From positions 248,001 to 312,000 of the forward strand of contig WNYE01000003.1 of NCBI GenBank assembly GCA_021396245.1: a stretch of DNA of 64,000 bases, in the 5' to 3' direction. The notes beneath the pieces were generated by a model. The model was given only the letters and a program-made list of their open reading frames with translations. It ran no database searches and was not told the origin of the DNA. This DNA comes from Sporothrix humicola (taxonomy: Eukaryota > Ascomycota > Sordariomycetes > Ophiostomatales > Ophiostomataceae). The translations under genes and the position numbers were made by a program. Below, piece by piece: positions 9,640 through 20,600 of the stretch; the stretch's first letter is position 1, and every line of letters begins with the position of its first letter.

Positions 9640-10588
9640 CTACTGCTGCTTCTTCTGCGCCGACGGGCCCATCTCCTTGTCAAAAGCGCCATACGGCACC
9701 TTGAGGCTGGCCACAGCCGACAGGCCCACGTACAGGATTGACAGCAGGATGAAGAAGACCAGCAGGCTCATAAAGATTCCCGGCGTGAAGAACTGGTACT
9801 TTTCAAACAGGCCGCGGGTGTCGCGGGGCGTGCCCGTCGTCGACGGAGCCGCCTGGCGGACAACCGTGCGGGAGTTCTCCACGAAGCGCTTCTTGATCGG
9901 CACTTGCGCAGGGTCCTCGAACGTGGCCTCGTACTCGCTGCCGTGGGTCTGGCCCGACACGTACACGACGGTCAGGTCGCCTAGGGCCAGGGCATCGTCC
10001 AGGGCGTTGCCCAGGACATAGTCGTTGTCGCCCATGGCCTCGGCACGCTCCTGGCACGTCGGCGCCAGGGGCAGGGCCGGCAGGGCCAGCTTGTCGATGC
10101 TGACATCGGACGCCTCAACGCCCTTGGCGGCGCACGCGGCCTTGATGTGCGAGCTAAACTCGTCAATCGTCAGGTTGTTGGTCTCGCTCGCTGGCGACAC
10201 GACTTCCGAGACAGTGTAGCGGCCGTGGACGTTGCTGGCCGTCAGGGCGCGGCGCAGGCGGTGGGCCTCGCAGGCGGGCGGCGCGTACAGGTCGCTGGCA
10301 TGGGCGTTGGGCTGGGAGACGAGCAGGTACTTGGTCGTGGGGCAGTCGTTGAGGAGGGCCTTTGCCGAGGCGAGAACGCGTGCGCTCGTCTGGAGCTGGC
10401 TGGTGGACGGCTCGACGGGGAGTCTAAGAAGTTAGTATGCCATGGATAGGAGGAAGCATCGATTGCCGGATGGACATGAAGGCGCATCGAACTTACTCGG
10501 CCGTGGAGAAGAGGAGGAAAGGCGAGGAGTCGGAAAAGGCGTGGGCAGTGCCTGCGGCCAGGAGGCCGGCGAGGATGGAAGCACGCAT
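9640..10588 (-). CDS. BIG1: BIG1 family ER membrane protein
   Basis: Fungal ER type I membrane protein needed for normal cell wall beta-1,6-glucan; related in sequence to V-ATPase assembly/accessory proteins. Exons (minus): 10588-10497 and 10423-9640; 73-nt intron with donor GTAAGT and branch TACTAAC; product 291 residues. Residues 1-17 are a signal peptide (MRASILAGLLAAGTAHA). A lumenal domain follows, then one membrane span at about 246-269 (FMSLLVFFILLSILYVGLSAV). The short cytosolic tail contains VPYGAFDKEMGP, the strongly conserved BIG1 C-terminal block. The last four residues are KKQQ, which fits a dilysine KKxx ER-retrieval signal. It is divergently arranged with RRP17. The family call rests on the membrane span plus the conserved tail; the lumenal part is less conserved. 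Confidence 0.88.
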
Positions 10589-11140
10589 GGCTGGGCCCTC
10601 GCTAGATGTGTATCGATCGTTCTTTGGATGGGAAAGTACTCGTAGCCGTGGGTATGATGCTATCGCGATGCACAGGTCCCCGTCGATGGTGGTTGGGCGA
10701 TGGGGGGATGATATGTCGTAGTTGAGGGAATTGGCTGGGAGCCTAGCTTAACTTGAGGGAGGTGCGATGCTCCGTTTTGCGATAGTGCCCCCAAAAGGGA
10801 GCTTGCTGGCAGGAGCGAGCATAACGTGGATTTAGCGCGTCCAGGCAGCTGGTTCCAGCGGCCAATCCACTACCACTTCTAAAGCACAGGCAAGCGTAAT
10901 GGCACATCCTTATCGGATGGCAACGGTACATCAGGTAAAGCCAAATTTACGTGTGGAATAAAGTACCAGCCCATTCGCCATGAATTATGCCAGCCCGATA
11001 ACAGTTTTTTCCTGCAAAAAGATCACGGCTCAACTTTGACTACACTCTACGACTGACAACCGGCATTCTGCCACCATTCTCTCCCAACAGCCCCTGATCC
11101 TTTGTTTTCCGACTATACAACAAGCCGACTGACCGACACA
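10589..11140. other. divergent promoter region BIG1 / RRP17
   Basis: 552 bases between divergent genes, so it should contain both promoters. No clear repeat or RNA gene is seen. Confidence 0.4.
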
Positions 11141-11930
11141 ATGTTTATTACACGGCCACGCGAAAAGAAAAACCCGCTCGCGGTCGCACCGCGCAAGAAG
11201 CGCAAGGCCGAATTCGCCATTGAAGAGATCAACTTTGACGACAGCGCCCGCTCCGACTACCTCACGGGCTTCCACAAGCGCAAGGTGCAGCGCCAGAAGC
11301 AGGCACAGGAGATTGCCACAGAAAAGGCCCGCAAAGAGAAGATTGCTTTCAGAAAAGAGGTAAGCAGGCACACACAATTTAACCCTTAACGGTCGTTTTA
11401 AACCATCCAGGTGCTGACTTCCCCAGTTGAAAGAACAACGGCAAAAGGATGTTGAGGAGCACGTCCGGCAAGTCAACGAGGCCCTGCGGCAAGCACGGCT
11501 GGCGGGCGGCGAGGAGGTGACTGACGAAGAGGAGGAGGAAGACGAGGAAGAATGGGGCGGCATCGACGACGAAGACGAGTCGAAAAAGGCCCCAACAGTA
11601 CCCGAATTTGTCGACCACGAGGAGGAGTACATTGACGAGGACAAATACACAACCGTGACCGTCGAGGCCGTCGATATCGACCGAGACGGCATGCACGCAC
11701 TGTCTGGCCGGCACACAAGCGACAGCGAAGAGAGCGAACCGGGCAGCGACGAGGAAGGCGAGACAAAAAAGAAGAAATACAAAAAGGGCGAGGCCGAGGC
11801 CGAGGGCAAGGACCAGAAAAAGAAGAAGGAGTGGCCAAAGAAGACGAAGAAAAAGCAGTTCCGATACGAGAGCAAGGCAGAACGGGCCATCTCCAGGTCA
11901 AAGAACAAGAAGGGGAAGAGGTCGTTTTAG
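11141..11930 (+). CDS. RRP17: nucleolar rRNA-processing protein RRP17 / NOL12 family
   Basis: Nucleolar factor for 60S subunit maturation; yeast Rrp17 is a 5'-3' exonuclease acting on ITS1 and 5'-end trimming. Exons 11141-11359 and 11427-11930; 67-nt intron starting GTAAGC; product 240 residues. The N-terminal third has the family block: basic PRKKRKAEFAIEEINFDDSARSDYLTGFHKRK-like sequence (residues about 18-50) running into a long charged coiled coil rich in Arg, Lys, Glu and Gln. The middle is acidic (EEEEEDEEEWGGIDDEDE), and the C-terminus is a Lys-rich nuclear/nucleolar signal ending KNKKGKRSF. An earlier AG at 11409-11410 would break the frame, so the acceptor at 11426 was chosen. Confidence 0.88.
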
Positions 11931-12290
11931 GATGGGAGAGGCAAAAATAATGGGAACATTGGTTAGGGATGGCATCACCATAGAACAGATACGAAATGTT
12001 ACGACAAATTGCATTTTTACGACAATAAACTTGGACAAGAACACTGCTAGACAAAACGAAACAAAAAATAGAATGCGGTATTGGTGGGATGTATAAAAAA
12101 GTGATCGTGCAGCAACAAAGCTGGCTGAGCGTACAAAAAACACGGCCCTGGAAACCCAAGATATATGCCACCCCCTTTCTGTGTCTTCCTCTCTTCTCTG
12201 AAAACTTTCTCTTTCGTATGGACAATGCTTTCCTCCCCGTCGTTATCCGTTGGTCGTCGTCTTCGTTGTGCTTCCGCCGCCTTGGATGCC
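11931..12290. other. convergent intergenic region RRP17 / tropomyosin
   Basis: 360 bases between the two converging 3' ends. AT-rich; nothing else recognised. Confidence 0.4.
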
Positions 12291-13284
12291 TTAGATAGCA
12301 CCAATCTCGGCCTGGAAGTCCTCCAGCTCCTTCTGCACCGTCTGGTACTTCTTGGCCATGTCCTCGTACTTCTGTTCCCACTGGTCGCGTTCGCTCTCCA
12401 GTGCTTGCACTTTCCGCTCGAAGTGGCCGGCCTTGACGTCAGTCTGCCGGAGTCTATACGTAGGAGGGAGGAGAAAAGAAGGAACAGATGGTTAGTATAA
12501 CTGTAAAAGAGAATAAAGAAAAAAGAATCACCTTTTGTCGACAATGGGAATTTATCGACATGCTGAAAAAAGGAAGCGGGGGTATGGGACGACGGAGCCG
12601 CCGGTTCCCGGAATCTCTTGCGGGAGGCTACATACTTCTCGTTGGTCTCGCGGAGCGTCTTGTCGGCCTCCTCGGCCTCCTCCTCGAGCAGCTGCAGCCG
12701 GCGCGTCAGCGTCTCGTTCTGCGTGCCGTGCTGCAGGCCCTCGTCGGCGGCCTTCTTGTGGTCGGCAATGGTCGCCTCGAGCTTCTGGACCTCCTCCTCC
12801 AGAAGGCTGTTCTTGTGCGACAGCGATGTGACCTCCTGCTCCTTGGCCAGGTTCTCCTGCTCAAGCTCCTTGACCTTGGCCTTGAGCTCGGCTGCCTCGG
12901 CGGTAGCAGACTCAGACTCCAGGCGGAGCTGGTTCATCTTCTGTAGTCGGGAAAAGAGCATACATTAGTACATTTTCTCAGCGAATGTTTGAGATGTTGG
13001 CATGCACGCGGTCGTCGGTCCGTCTTCCGGTCGGTTTCGCCCGTGATCTTCATGGCTCGATGGTGCGGGCTGGACGTTCGCCTGGGGAACGAGCTACCCC
13101 TCCAAAAGGCAACACGCATTCCAGCCCGTGATCAGAAGCCAACACAGGCGGCAAGACCAAACAGCCAGAGGCCAAAAGGCAAAAAGCAAACAACCGGGCC
13201 TGACGACAGAAGCCAAGCATCACCGCTCAACGGGTAGAGCTTGGGGGCGGGGGAAACTGGACTGACCTCCTTAATGCGATCCAT
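12291..13284 (-). CDS. tropomyosin
   Basis: Actin-filament-binding coiled coil that stabilises cables and the cytokinetic ring. Exons (minus): 13284-13267 (18 nt, MDRIKE), 12940-12636 and 12453-12291; introns of 326 and 182 nt; product 161 residues, the standard length for short fungal tropomyosins. Heptad repeats run through the whole protein: LRLESESATAEAAELKAKVK, LEEEVQKLEATIADHKKAADEG and LQLLEEEAEEADKTLRETNEKLR, the last a family hallmark. The C-terminus ends LEDFQAEIGAI. Intron 2 has branch TACTAAC and acceptor GTATAG. The tiny first exon would be missed by similarity search but is required to supply the start and the conserved MDRIKEKMN. The upstream intergenic region is shared with the securin-like gene. 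Confidence 0.93.
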
Positions 13285-14535
13285 GGTGATTGTTTGTTGA
13301 GGGGTGGGGTGGGAGGAAGGTGTTGTGTTCTTGTGTTGACGGGAGAGATTCGAGTATTTGCGAGACGCGCTTGCGAGTTGTAGATGTGGATATATAGAGT
13401 TGAGACAGACAACAAGAAAAGAAACAAGGAGGAGGGAAAGGGGGGGAAGGTGGAAGAAATAGAAAGGTAAACGAATCTATTCCAAGGGATTAAAAGGGGA
13501 AATGGGAAATGGGGACAGGTTTGGGCAGGTGCGAATAAAAACGGCCCCTCCTTTTCTGGGCCTGGCTGACCGCAAAATAGTGTACGACTACGGAGTATTA
13601 GTGCAGGGCGGGCAGCTACGACTACAACTACTAGACTAGAAGGCGGCGGTTGTTGCTGGGTGTCGATGTGCCCTGTTGCGGAGAAAGAGCGACGTGGAGG
13701 GGAGAGAAGGCAACAGGCAATAAGAACGACAACGAGGGAGACACAGGAAGGAGGGATGGACGACGATGCGCGTTGTCTGATCAGCAAGATAGGAGGTGCA
13801 CATAAGCCAGCAATAACAATGTTCGTTCTTTCCTCCTTTCTGACATGAGGAGCGACGCGTGCATGCAAAGATGTTCGTATCTCTTTCATATGACGGAACG
13901 TGTCCTAGGAAACAACGACCAACGTGAGAGAGAAAGAGGGACAGAGCAATACGAATGGGAAGGTGGGGTTGTGTCTTAAAGTGGTGGGAGGGAAAGAGCA
14001 AGTGGTTGCATGCATGCTCGCGGCACAATTGTGTCCTGTGCATCCTATGCATTGGAAGGAGCCTGAATTGGGCAGGTTTCAGGTCAGGGCGAAGCTTGGA
14101 AAGAGCAGACTCCCGCCCCCAGAAGTGTTCTGGTGCCCTGGTGGCGGGCTGTTAGGCGGCAGAATTCCTGACATTTCTAGGGGACAGGACAGGGGTCGTT
14201 TCGCCCGTGGCTGCCGAGCTACTATTTCGTATCAGGCACACGATGTCTTCCCGGTTGCCCCACCAACACCGCGATCCATTAGACTAACCCGAAATAAACA
14301 TTCAGCATTCGTGAGAGCTCCTGAGCTCGCCCATTTCGAGACACAACAACAACAGCACGGCGAGAATTGAGCAGACTCATCTTGCCATCCTATTAATACC
14401 ATCGAAATCTACCGAAAACCACACGATTCATTGAGCGACCGCGACTTCTCGACGAATTTGCGACATCCGAATCCATAACCCAGCAAAAAGCAACAAAATC
14501 GATTGAAAATCGAATAACAAACATCGTTCACTACG
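13285..14535. other. divergent intergenic region tropomyosin / securin-like gene
   Basis: 1.25 kb between divergent genes. Short ORFs on both strands lack coding character. It contains one copy of the motif TACGGAGTA at about 13590. The part just upstream of 14536 is A/C-rich and probably a leader. Confidence 0.4.
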
Positions 14536-16070
14536 ATGCTTGCCGCACGCGATCAGGAGAACCGCCTGTTCGGCCACAGTGTTGGCGGCGCCGCTGGAAA
14601 GAACCATGCGCTGGGCCCGAAGACGCCGGGCGGCAAGAGCTTCAACACGCCAATGAAAGTGCCTCTAAACGATGGAAAGAGCGTTCTTCGCGGACGGCAG
14701 AATGGAGGAAATGAGAACATTCGGACAGTTGGAAAGGGGAAGAGCAACCTGCAGACGCCTTTAGGTAGGTGAAATATCTGGAGAAGAAACACCATTTGAA
14801 AGGGCACAACTGACACGAAGTAGAACCACGCACCGCTCGTGCGCCTCTCGGAAACAAGACGACAAACGCCAAAGCACACGCCGCACAGCAGGCAAATCAG
14901 ATCCAGCAACAGAAGAGCCGGGTCGGCGGCGTCAAGGATATTGTGCGGGAGATTGAGCAGTCACAGAAGCAGCAGCAGAAGACAAATGGCCCACAAACAG
15001 GCAACCGGCGGCCAAAGGCGGCAACTCCACGTGTCAACCCGAATAAGTTGTCGGTGTTGAGCGATGGAAATGCCCAGGCCAGCAGCAGTAGCAAGGGAAG
15101 CCATGAGGAAGATATTGAGTATGCGCCGCCGCCTGTTGCTCCTCGGCCGTACGAGTCCGACGTGTTCCCCGAAGGCGTCCTCACATTCGCTGCTTTCCAG
15201 CCCCAGAACCGTCTACGCGGCGTCTACGACCACTACTACAACCCAGTGGACGAGACGGACGGTGTGCCTCTGCGCGAAAAGGCATTTGCCGAGAAGCAGC
15301 GCCGTGCCTTTGAAAAGCTGGATATTCTTGTGCAGGAGGACATGGACTCGTTCGACTGGTCGATTGGCGATGTGCCTGCGAGCAAAGATCTCTTCGCCAA
15401 GCGCAAGCAGGAGACCAAGACACCTGCCCCAGCACCGCCGCCGGCCACCATAGCCTCACGCAAGGCCGCTTCAGCTCTTGGTATCTCCTCCAAGACGAAT
15501 AAGCCACTCGGTACGAACACGGCGCTGAAGACAAAGGCTGCGGCGGCCAACGCCAATGCCTCTTCAGCCTCATCGATTTCGTCATCGCTTCTGTCTGCCC
15601 TGCCCCTGCGCAAGCCTAAGACTACCGCATCTGCCCTTCCTCTGCGCCCCAAGAGCACAAATATCCACCACCCCGTTGCCGAAACTGCCTCGCGCACCAC
15701 CCTTGGCTACAACAAAGGCCGGACTGCCCTATCGATGGTGCGCGGCAACGGTGCCCCGGCTCCTCGTGCTCCTGCACCGTCGACTCTGCGCCCCAAGTCA
15801 CAAACGTCGACCGTCCGTCGTGTTGGCCCTGCTACTGCCGCACCAGACACCGACAACGTCGCCGCTACACCTGCACCTCGGACGCACCAGAAGCAGACTA
15901 GCCTTGGCGACTTGTTCAATGATGACCTGGAGGGCCCGTCGGCGCCAAAGTCGCCTGCTTTCCTGTCCATCTTTGACGCGCAGGAGGACGAAAACGACAA
16001 CCTCGGCGGTGCCGGCACATTTGTGAATGAAGATCTGGACGACGAGTTCCAGATGGACATCAAGTTTTGA
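14536..16070 (+). CDS. securin-like protein (Cut2/Pds1 type), separase inhibitor candidate
   Basis: Exons 14536-14764 and 14824-16070; 59-nt intron; product 491 residues, mostly disordered. Known securins are APC/C substrates that hold separase inactive until anaphase. Seen here: an N-terminal DQENR that resembles a degenerate KEN box; repeated Pro-directed TP sites (PKTPGG, FNTPMK, LQTPL); a full destruction box RAPLGNKTTN at residues 82-91 (RxxLxxxxN); and the block DIEYAPPPV at 173-181, which closely resembles the DIEYMPPPV block I recall in fission yeast Cut2. The centre and C-terminus contain Ala/Lys-rich low-complexity sequence and an acidic end (DEFQMDIKF). The gene lies between tropomyosin and SET1 with no functional link. 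The call is based on short motifs because securins hardly align; a different APC/C substrate remains possible. Confidence 0.65.
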
Positions 16071-17667
16071 GGAAACAAACGCTTTTGCACTTTTGCTTTC
16101 ATTTCTTACCTTCCTTCTTATCTTTTGAACTTTCATGGCCAGGCGTTTGGTTACACTATACCTCCATTCTTTTCGACTCACATATACACGTACAGACCGG
16201 CACCCTGGGATCTCTGCTTCTTTTGGTTTCTATCCCACAATTTGCCATTCTTCCTTCGCTTTTGGTTATTTTCTTGGGCACTGCAATTTGACGTTTGTTG
16301 CAGGCAGCCTTGTTTGTTTTGGGTTGGGGTCGCTATAGAGGAAACATTGGGAAAACGGGGTCCTCATTTACCTTCATTGATATCATCTTGTAATAAGAAA
16401 TACAAGCAGCATGTTTGTTTTGTCTCTATTGTGCTGAATGGAACTCACATAGGAATGTCGTCAGTGCTATTGAAGCTGTCGCTATATACTGTGTTTATAC
16501 TGTACTATGTACTGTATTTACTAGCATCTCGTCAATTAAACTCGCGTCGCGCACTGTACAGGACTGACCGCTTTTTGCGCGCTGCTAGCCATTCACAGCG
16601 CTTTCCCTGTCATACTTCGCGCCTTCCCAGCAAATCTCTTTTTGTCTCTCCCCTGTCGCGTGTCCCGTGCCACAAAGTACCTTTCAATATAGTTCACACG
16701 TTAAAGGTACTTCGGAGCCTTCCTATTATTCGCACTTTCCCTCCACAAATTGAGCCCCTGCCTCACAGGCCAATTCTCCCGCGTCCTCCTGCCTCCAACC
16801 CAGAAACAGAGAGGACAAGGTAACAACGACACGCGCACCTTCCCAACGACGTCCACCGTCTGTTTTCCTCCTTTCCCCCCATTTTCTCTTGTCATCTTCA
16901 GCCTGTTTCTCACGATCAACTTCTTCGTTCTCTTCTATTTCTCGGCATTCGACAAGCATCGAGCTCTGCCGCCTTATTGCACCCCCTATTACGACACGCG
17001 CGTCTCCGCCAGCGAACCAGGCTCCGGCCCTATCAGCAAGGAGGGATCAACGCCAAAAAGCCAACGGGCGAACCCCAAAAAAACTGCGACAAAGGGTAAA
17101 AAAGGGTAAAAAAAGGCTACCAAAGGAGGGCGAAAACTAGACACGGCCAGGAAAAGAGACCAACGACGCGATTTTCCCTGGCTCTACCGCCAACTCTCAC
17201 GCCCTTACTCACTTTCTTTTTCTCCTCTTCATCTCTCTTTCAGCCTTTGAGCATCCCCCTCATCTCCCTTTCTTCTGTCATCGATTGCGCCTCTGCCTGT
17301 TCTTCTTTTGCATCCAGCAACATTTCATCTTCGTCGCGCATTCCGCCTCGATTCAATCGACATTCGCTGCACCTGACTCTCACGCGCACGCGCCCAACGG
17401 CACTTTGACTTTTTGAGGCTCATTTCTTCCCCCCGACTCCTCCATCGCCACCTCTTTTGGGCACTAAAAACGACACTTTTCTCATCGTCGCGCCGTCGCG
17501 TGCCATCGACTCACCCATCTCATGCCTCATTTCAACGTTTTCATTCATTGCGACAGGATATGATGAGAAGACCGCGGGGAGATCGCTAAATCGCACAACC
17601 TGCCCTCTCCCCTCCACCCTCCTTGGGTCTCCCCTCTCCCATTCTCATCCGCAGCGCCTAAGCCGCG
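16071..17667. other. intergenic region and long SET1 leader
   Basis: 1.6 kb between two plus-strand genes. The last kilobase is strongly pyrimidine-rich and CT-patterned, suggesting a long 5' leader, possibly with a leader intron (CATCCGCAG just before the SET1 ATG looks like an acceptor). Two small upstream ORFs lie at 17522-17589. No other gene is recognised. Confidence 0.4.
17522..17589 (+). promoter_or_regulatory. two overlapping upstream ORFs in the SET1 leader
   Basis: The first ORF (17522-17563) has 13 codons and ends in TGA. The second (17560-17589) has 9 codons; its ATG overlaps the TGA of the first in the ATGA arrangement. No further ATG occurs before the SET1 start at 17668. They could lower SET1 translation if this segment is in the mature mRNA. 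Confidence 0.35.
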
Positions 17668-20600
17668 ATGCCTCCAGCATCCGGTGCCGGCTTTGCGCAG
17701 TTCTTCCCAGCCGCGCCCAGAGCGGCGCGGGACCGCGCAACCGCCAAAGAGCGCGAGCGGGCGTCCAGCAAACAGCGCGCCACCGGCTCGCCCGGCCCAC
17801 GCGACAGCCAGAGTGCGCCACCCGCAAAGCCATCCACAGACGACGAAGAATCGTTGCCAGGTGAGGGCCTCTCCTCAGCGGCAGCGATATCATCATCAAC
17901 ATCAGCATCAATGCTTTCATCATCAGCCGCGCGCGCCGGCGCCACGTCAGGATCGGCATCAAACCCGCCATCAACCAGCAGCAGTAACGGGGCCAGCTAT
18001 CTGACGCCTTTGACGGCCGACCACTCTCCATCATATGGCAACAGCGCACAGCAGCAACAACAACAGAACTCGAGCTCATCACATCGCTCAGATCAAGCAA
18101 GCAATGACTGGCCATCTCATAAGCCATTATCAGCTTCATCCACTACCGCCTCGCCCAGCCACCATCAACCACCTCCACCTCCTCCTCCTCCATCACATCC
18201 GTCTTCTCAACTCGCGCCCACGCCCTCCTACTCCTCCTCTTCCTCCCTTATCGATGGCATGATGGCCAACCGTGTGCCCGCCCGAGACCCGACCCGCCGA
18301 GTGCAGGGCATTGCCTGTGTCTATGATCCACAACTGCCCGACGACAAGAATGCAGTTTCGAGCCTCGAACTCAAGCGCAAGGGGAAACATGTTCTCAAAG
18401 AATTTGGTTCGGTACGTATATATCACAAACATCACACAATATGCTCATATTTATTTTCATTATCATTTTCGATATGAAATGAAATTTTATGAGGTATTGT
18501 GTGAGATGAGCAGAGAAAGAAGCGAATCGCAGTACGCAGCGCAGTACGCAAGACGCAAAGCAAATACCTCTATCCTTCCTGTCATCGCTTTTTCTTTTTT
18601 CGAAGACGACACTCCCAACCTACGCCGCCGGTCTCACTCAAATATGAGAACCAGCCCTCTCTCCCGGGCACATATACACATATACACACATACATATGAG
18701 ATATACAAGGAGAGCGGACCGCAAGAGGAGGAATTTTCTTGAATGTTTGTAAAAGAACATGGAAAGGGTCCGCGGGCGGGAGTGTCATCTTCAAAGTTGA
18801 AAAAGCGCAAAAGGAAAAAAGCAAAAGCAAAAAGAAGTGATGTGCTAATACATGTTTTTCATTCGTATAGGAAGATGACGCTCCCCCCGCGGACCCCCGC
18901 CTAGCCAAAGGCGGTCGACTCAACTACATCAATGTCGATTTCCATCTCGCGCGTGCCCGTCTGCGCCATACCCCGTACGATCTTAAGCCCTATGTCTACG
19001 ATCCACGGACCTCACTCGGTCCCGGCCCACCGACGCAAGTCCTCGTATCTGGCTTCAACCCGCTTGTGCCCTTCTCCAAGATCATTGCTATGTTTGCATC
19101 CTTTGGCGACATTGCCGAGAGCAGCAACAAGATGCATCCGGAGACCGGCAGCTACCTTGGCTTCGGTACATTCCGCTACTGTGACACAAAGCCCAGTCGT
19201 TCACGACCTGTCCCTGTATCTGCCATTGACGCCGCACGCCGTGCTGTCCGCCAGCTCAACGGTTCCCGTGTCGAGGGTATCCCCGTTCGTGTAGAGTACG
19301 ACCCGGATGGCCGCAAGAGCAGTCGCCTACTTGAGACAACCCTGCGCAAGGACAGAGAGCGGGAGATGAAGGCCAACGCTGCGAGAATACCAGTCGCGCC
19401 GCGTGGCCTGGGCGGCCCAGCCAACCTGCGGCCACCACCTACCGCTCCCCGTGGTCCTGCTGCGCTTAGGATGCAGCAAGCACAAGCACCGGGAGCACTT
19501 GCCGCTGCTGCCGGCGCAGGCGCTGGCGCTGGCGTCGGTGCTCCAGTGGCTGCTAGTCTTGGTCCCAAAGCCGGCATTGCCGGCGGTACAGCCCCAGGTG
19601 GTCAGGTGCCTCGAGGCCCCGCGACTATTGCCCCAGCATCGGCAGCGACGATTCCCGACGGCCCGCCTGGCCAGTGCATCGAGAAGCAGCCGATCGCACC
19701 CCGACTACAGCATACGCCGTTCATCTTTATTAGCTGTGACCACGTTCCGGTAGTCTTCCAGACGATTGCGCACATGAGACGGAGGCTTAAGATGCAAAAC
19801 TTTGAAGAGATCCGCGCAGATCTCTCGGGTTACTTTATTGTCTTCCGTGACAGTTCCAGCGGCAGGGCCTATGCCGAGCGGTGCTTCCAGACAGCCAACC
19901 ATACGGCGTTTTTCACCTATGAGCTGGTCATGAGGCTGTATGCCCGTGGCTATTCTGGCGGCTTCCAGGAAGACAAGGCCGGCGCAACCTCCACTGCCGC
20001 CGCCCCCAGCTCCTCCGCTGGTTCAAAGCACCGGCGCAGCCTTAGCCCGGCTCCCGAGAAGACCGAGGAGCAACTGGCGCGTGACGAGAAGGCGCAGATG
20101 CGCAAAGACGAAGAGGCCGACCTCGAGGAAGAGAAGAAGCAGCGCGCCAAAAATTTTGACCCGGTGACGGCTGCTGTCGAGACAGTCCGCCTCGAGCTCG
20201 TCGAGCACCTAATCCGCCACATCCGCGCCGACGTTGCAGCCCCGCTGCTCTTCAACTACCTCGATCCAGCCAACCACGATACCAAGCAGCGTCGTCCGGC
20301 CTTAAGCGGTAAGATCGCACAAGAAGGAGAGCGCAGCAAGAAGCCGTCGCCCATCAGCACGCCCAACTCGCGCGCCGATCCGATCGAGCGCCGCACCGGC
20401 CGCATGGACGTGGCTGCTCTGCCGCGCATCCGCAAGGCCAAGGGCGCCAAGAAACTGGCGGCTGTCCGCAAGCAGGGTCTGTTTGATCCCTTTGCTCGGA
20501 CACGCACCCAGGATTCATCAGCTCGCAGCGCCTTCCGCTCTTTGCACTACCGCCTCAAGGACGATAGTGACGACGAATCGGAGGACGAGACCGAGAACCG

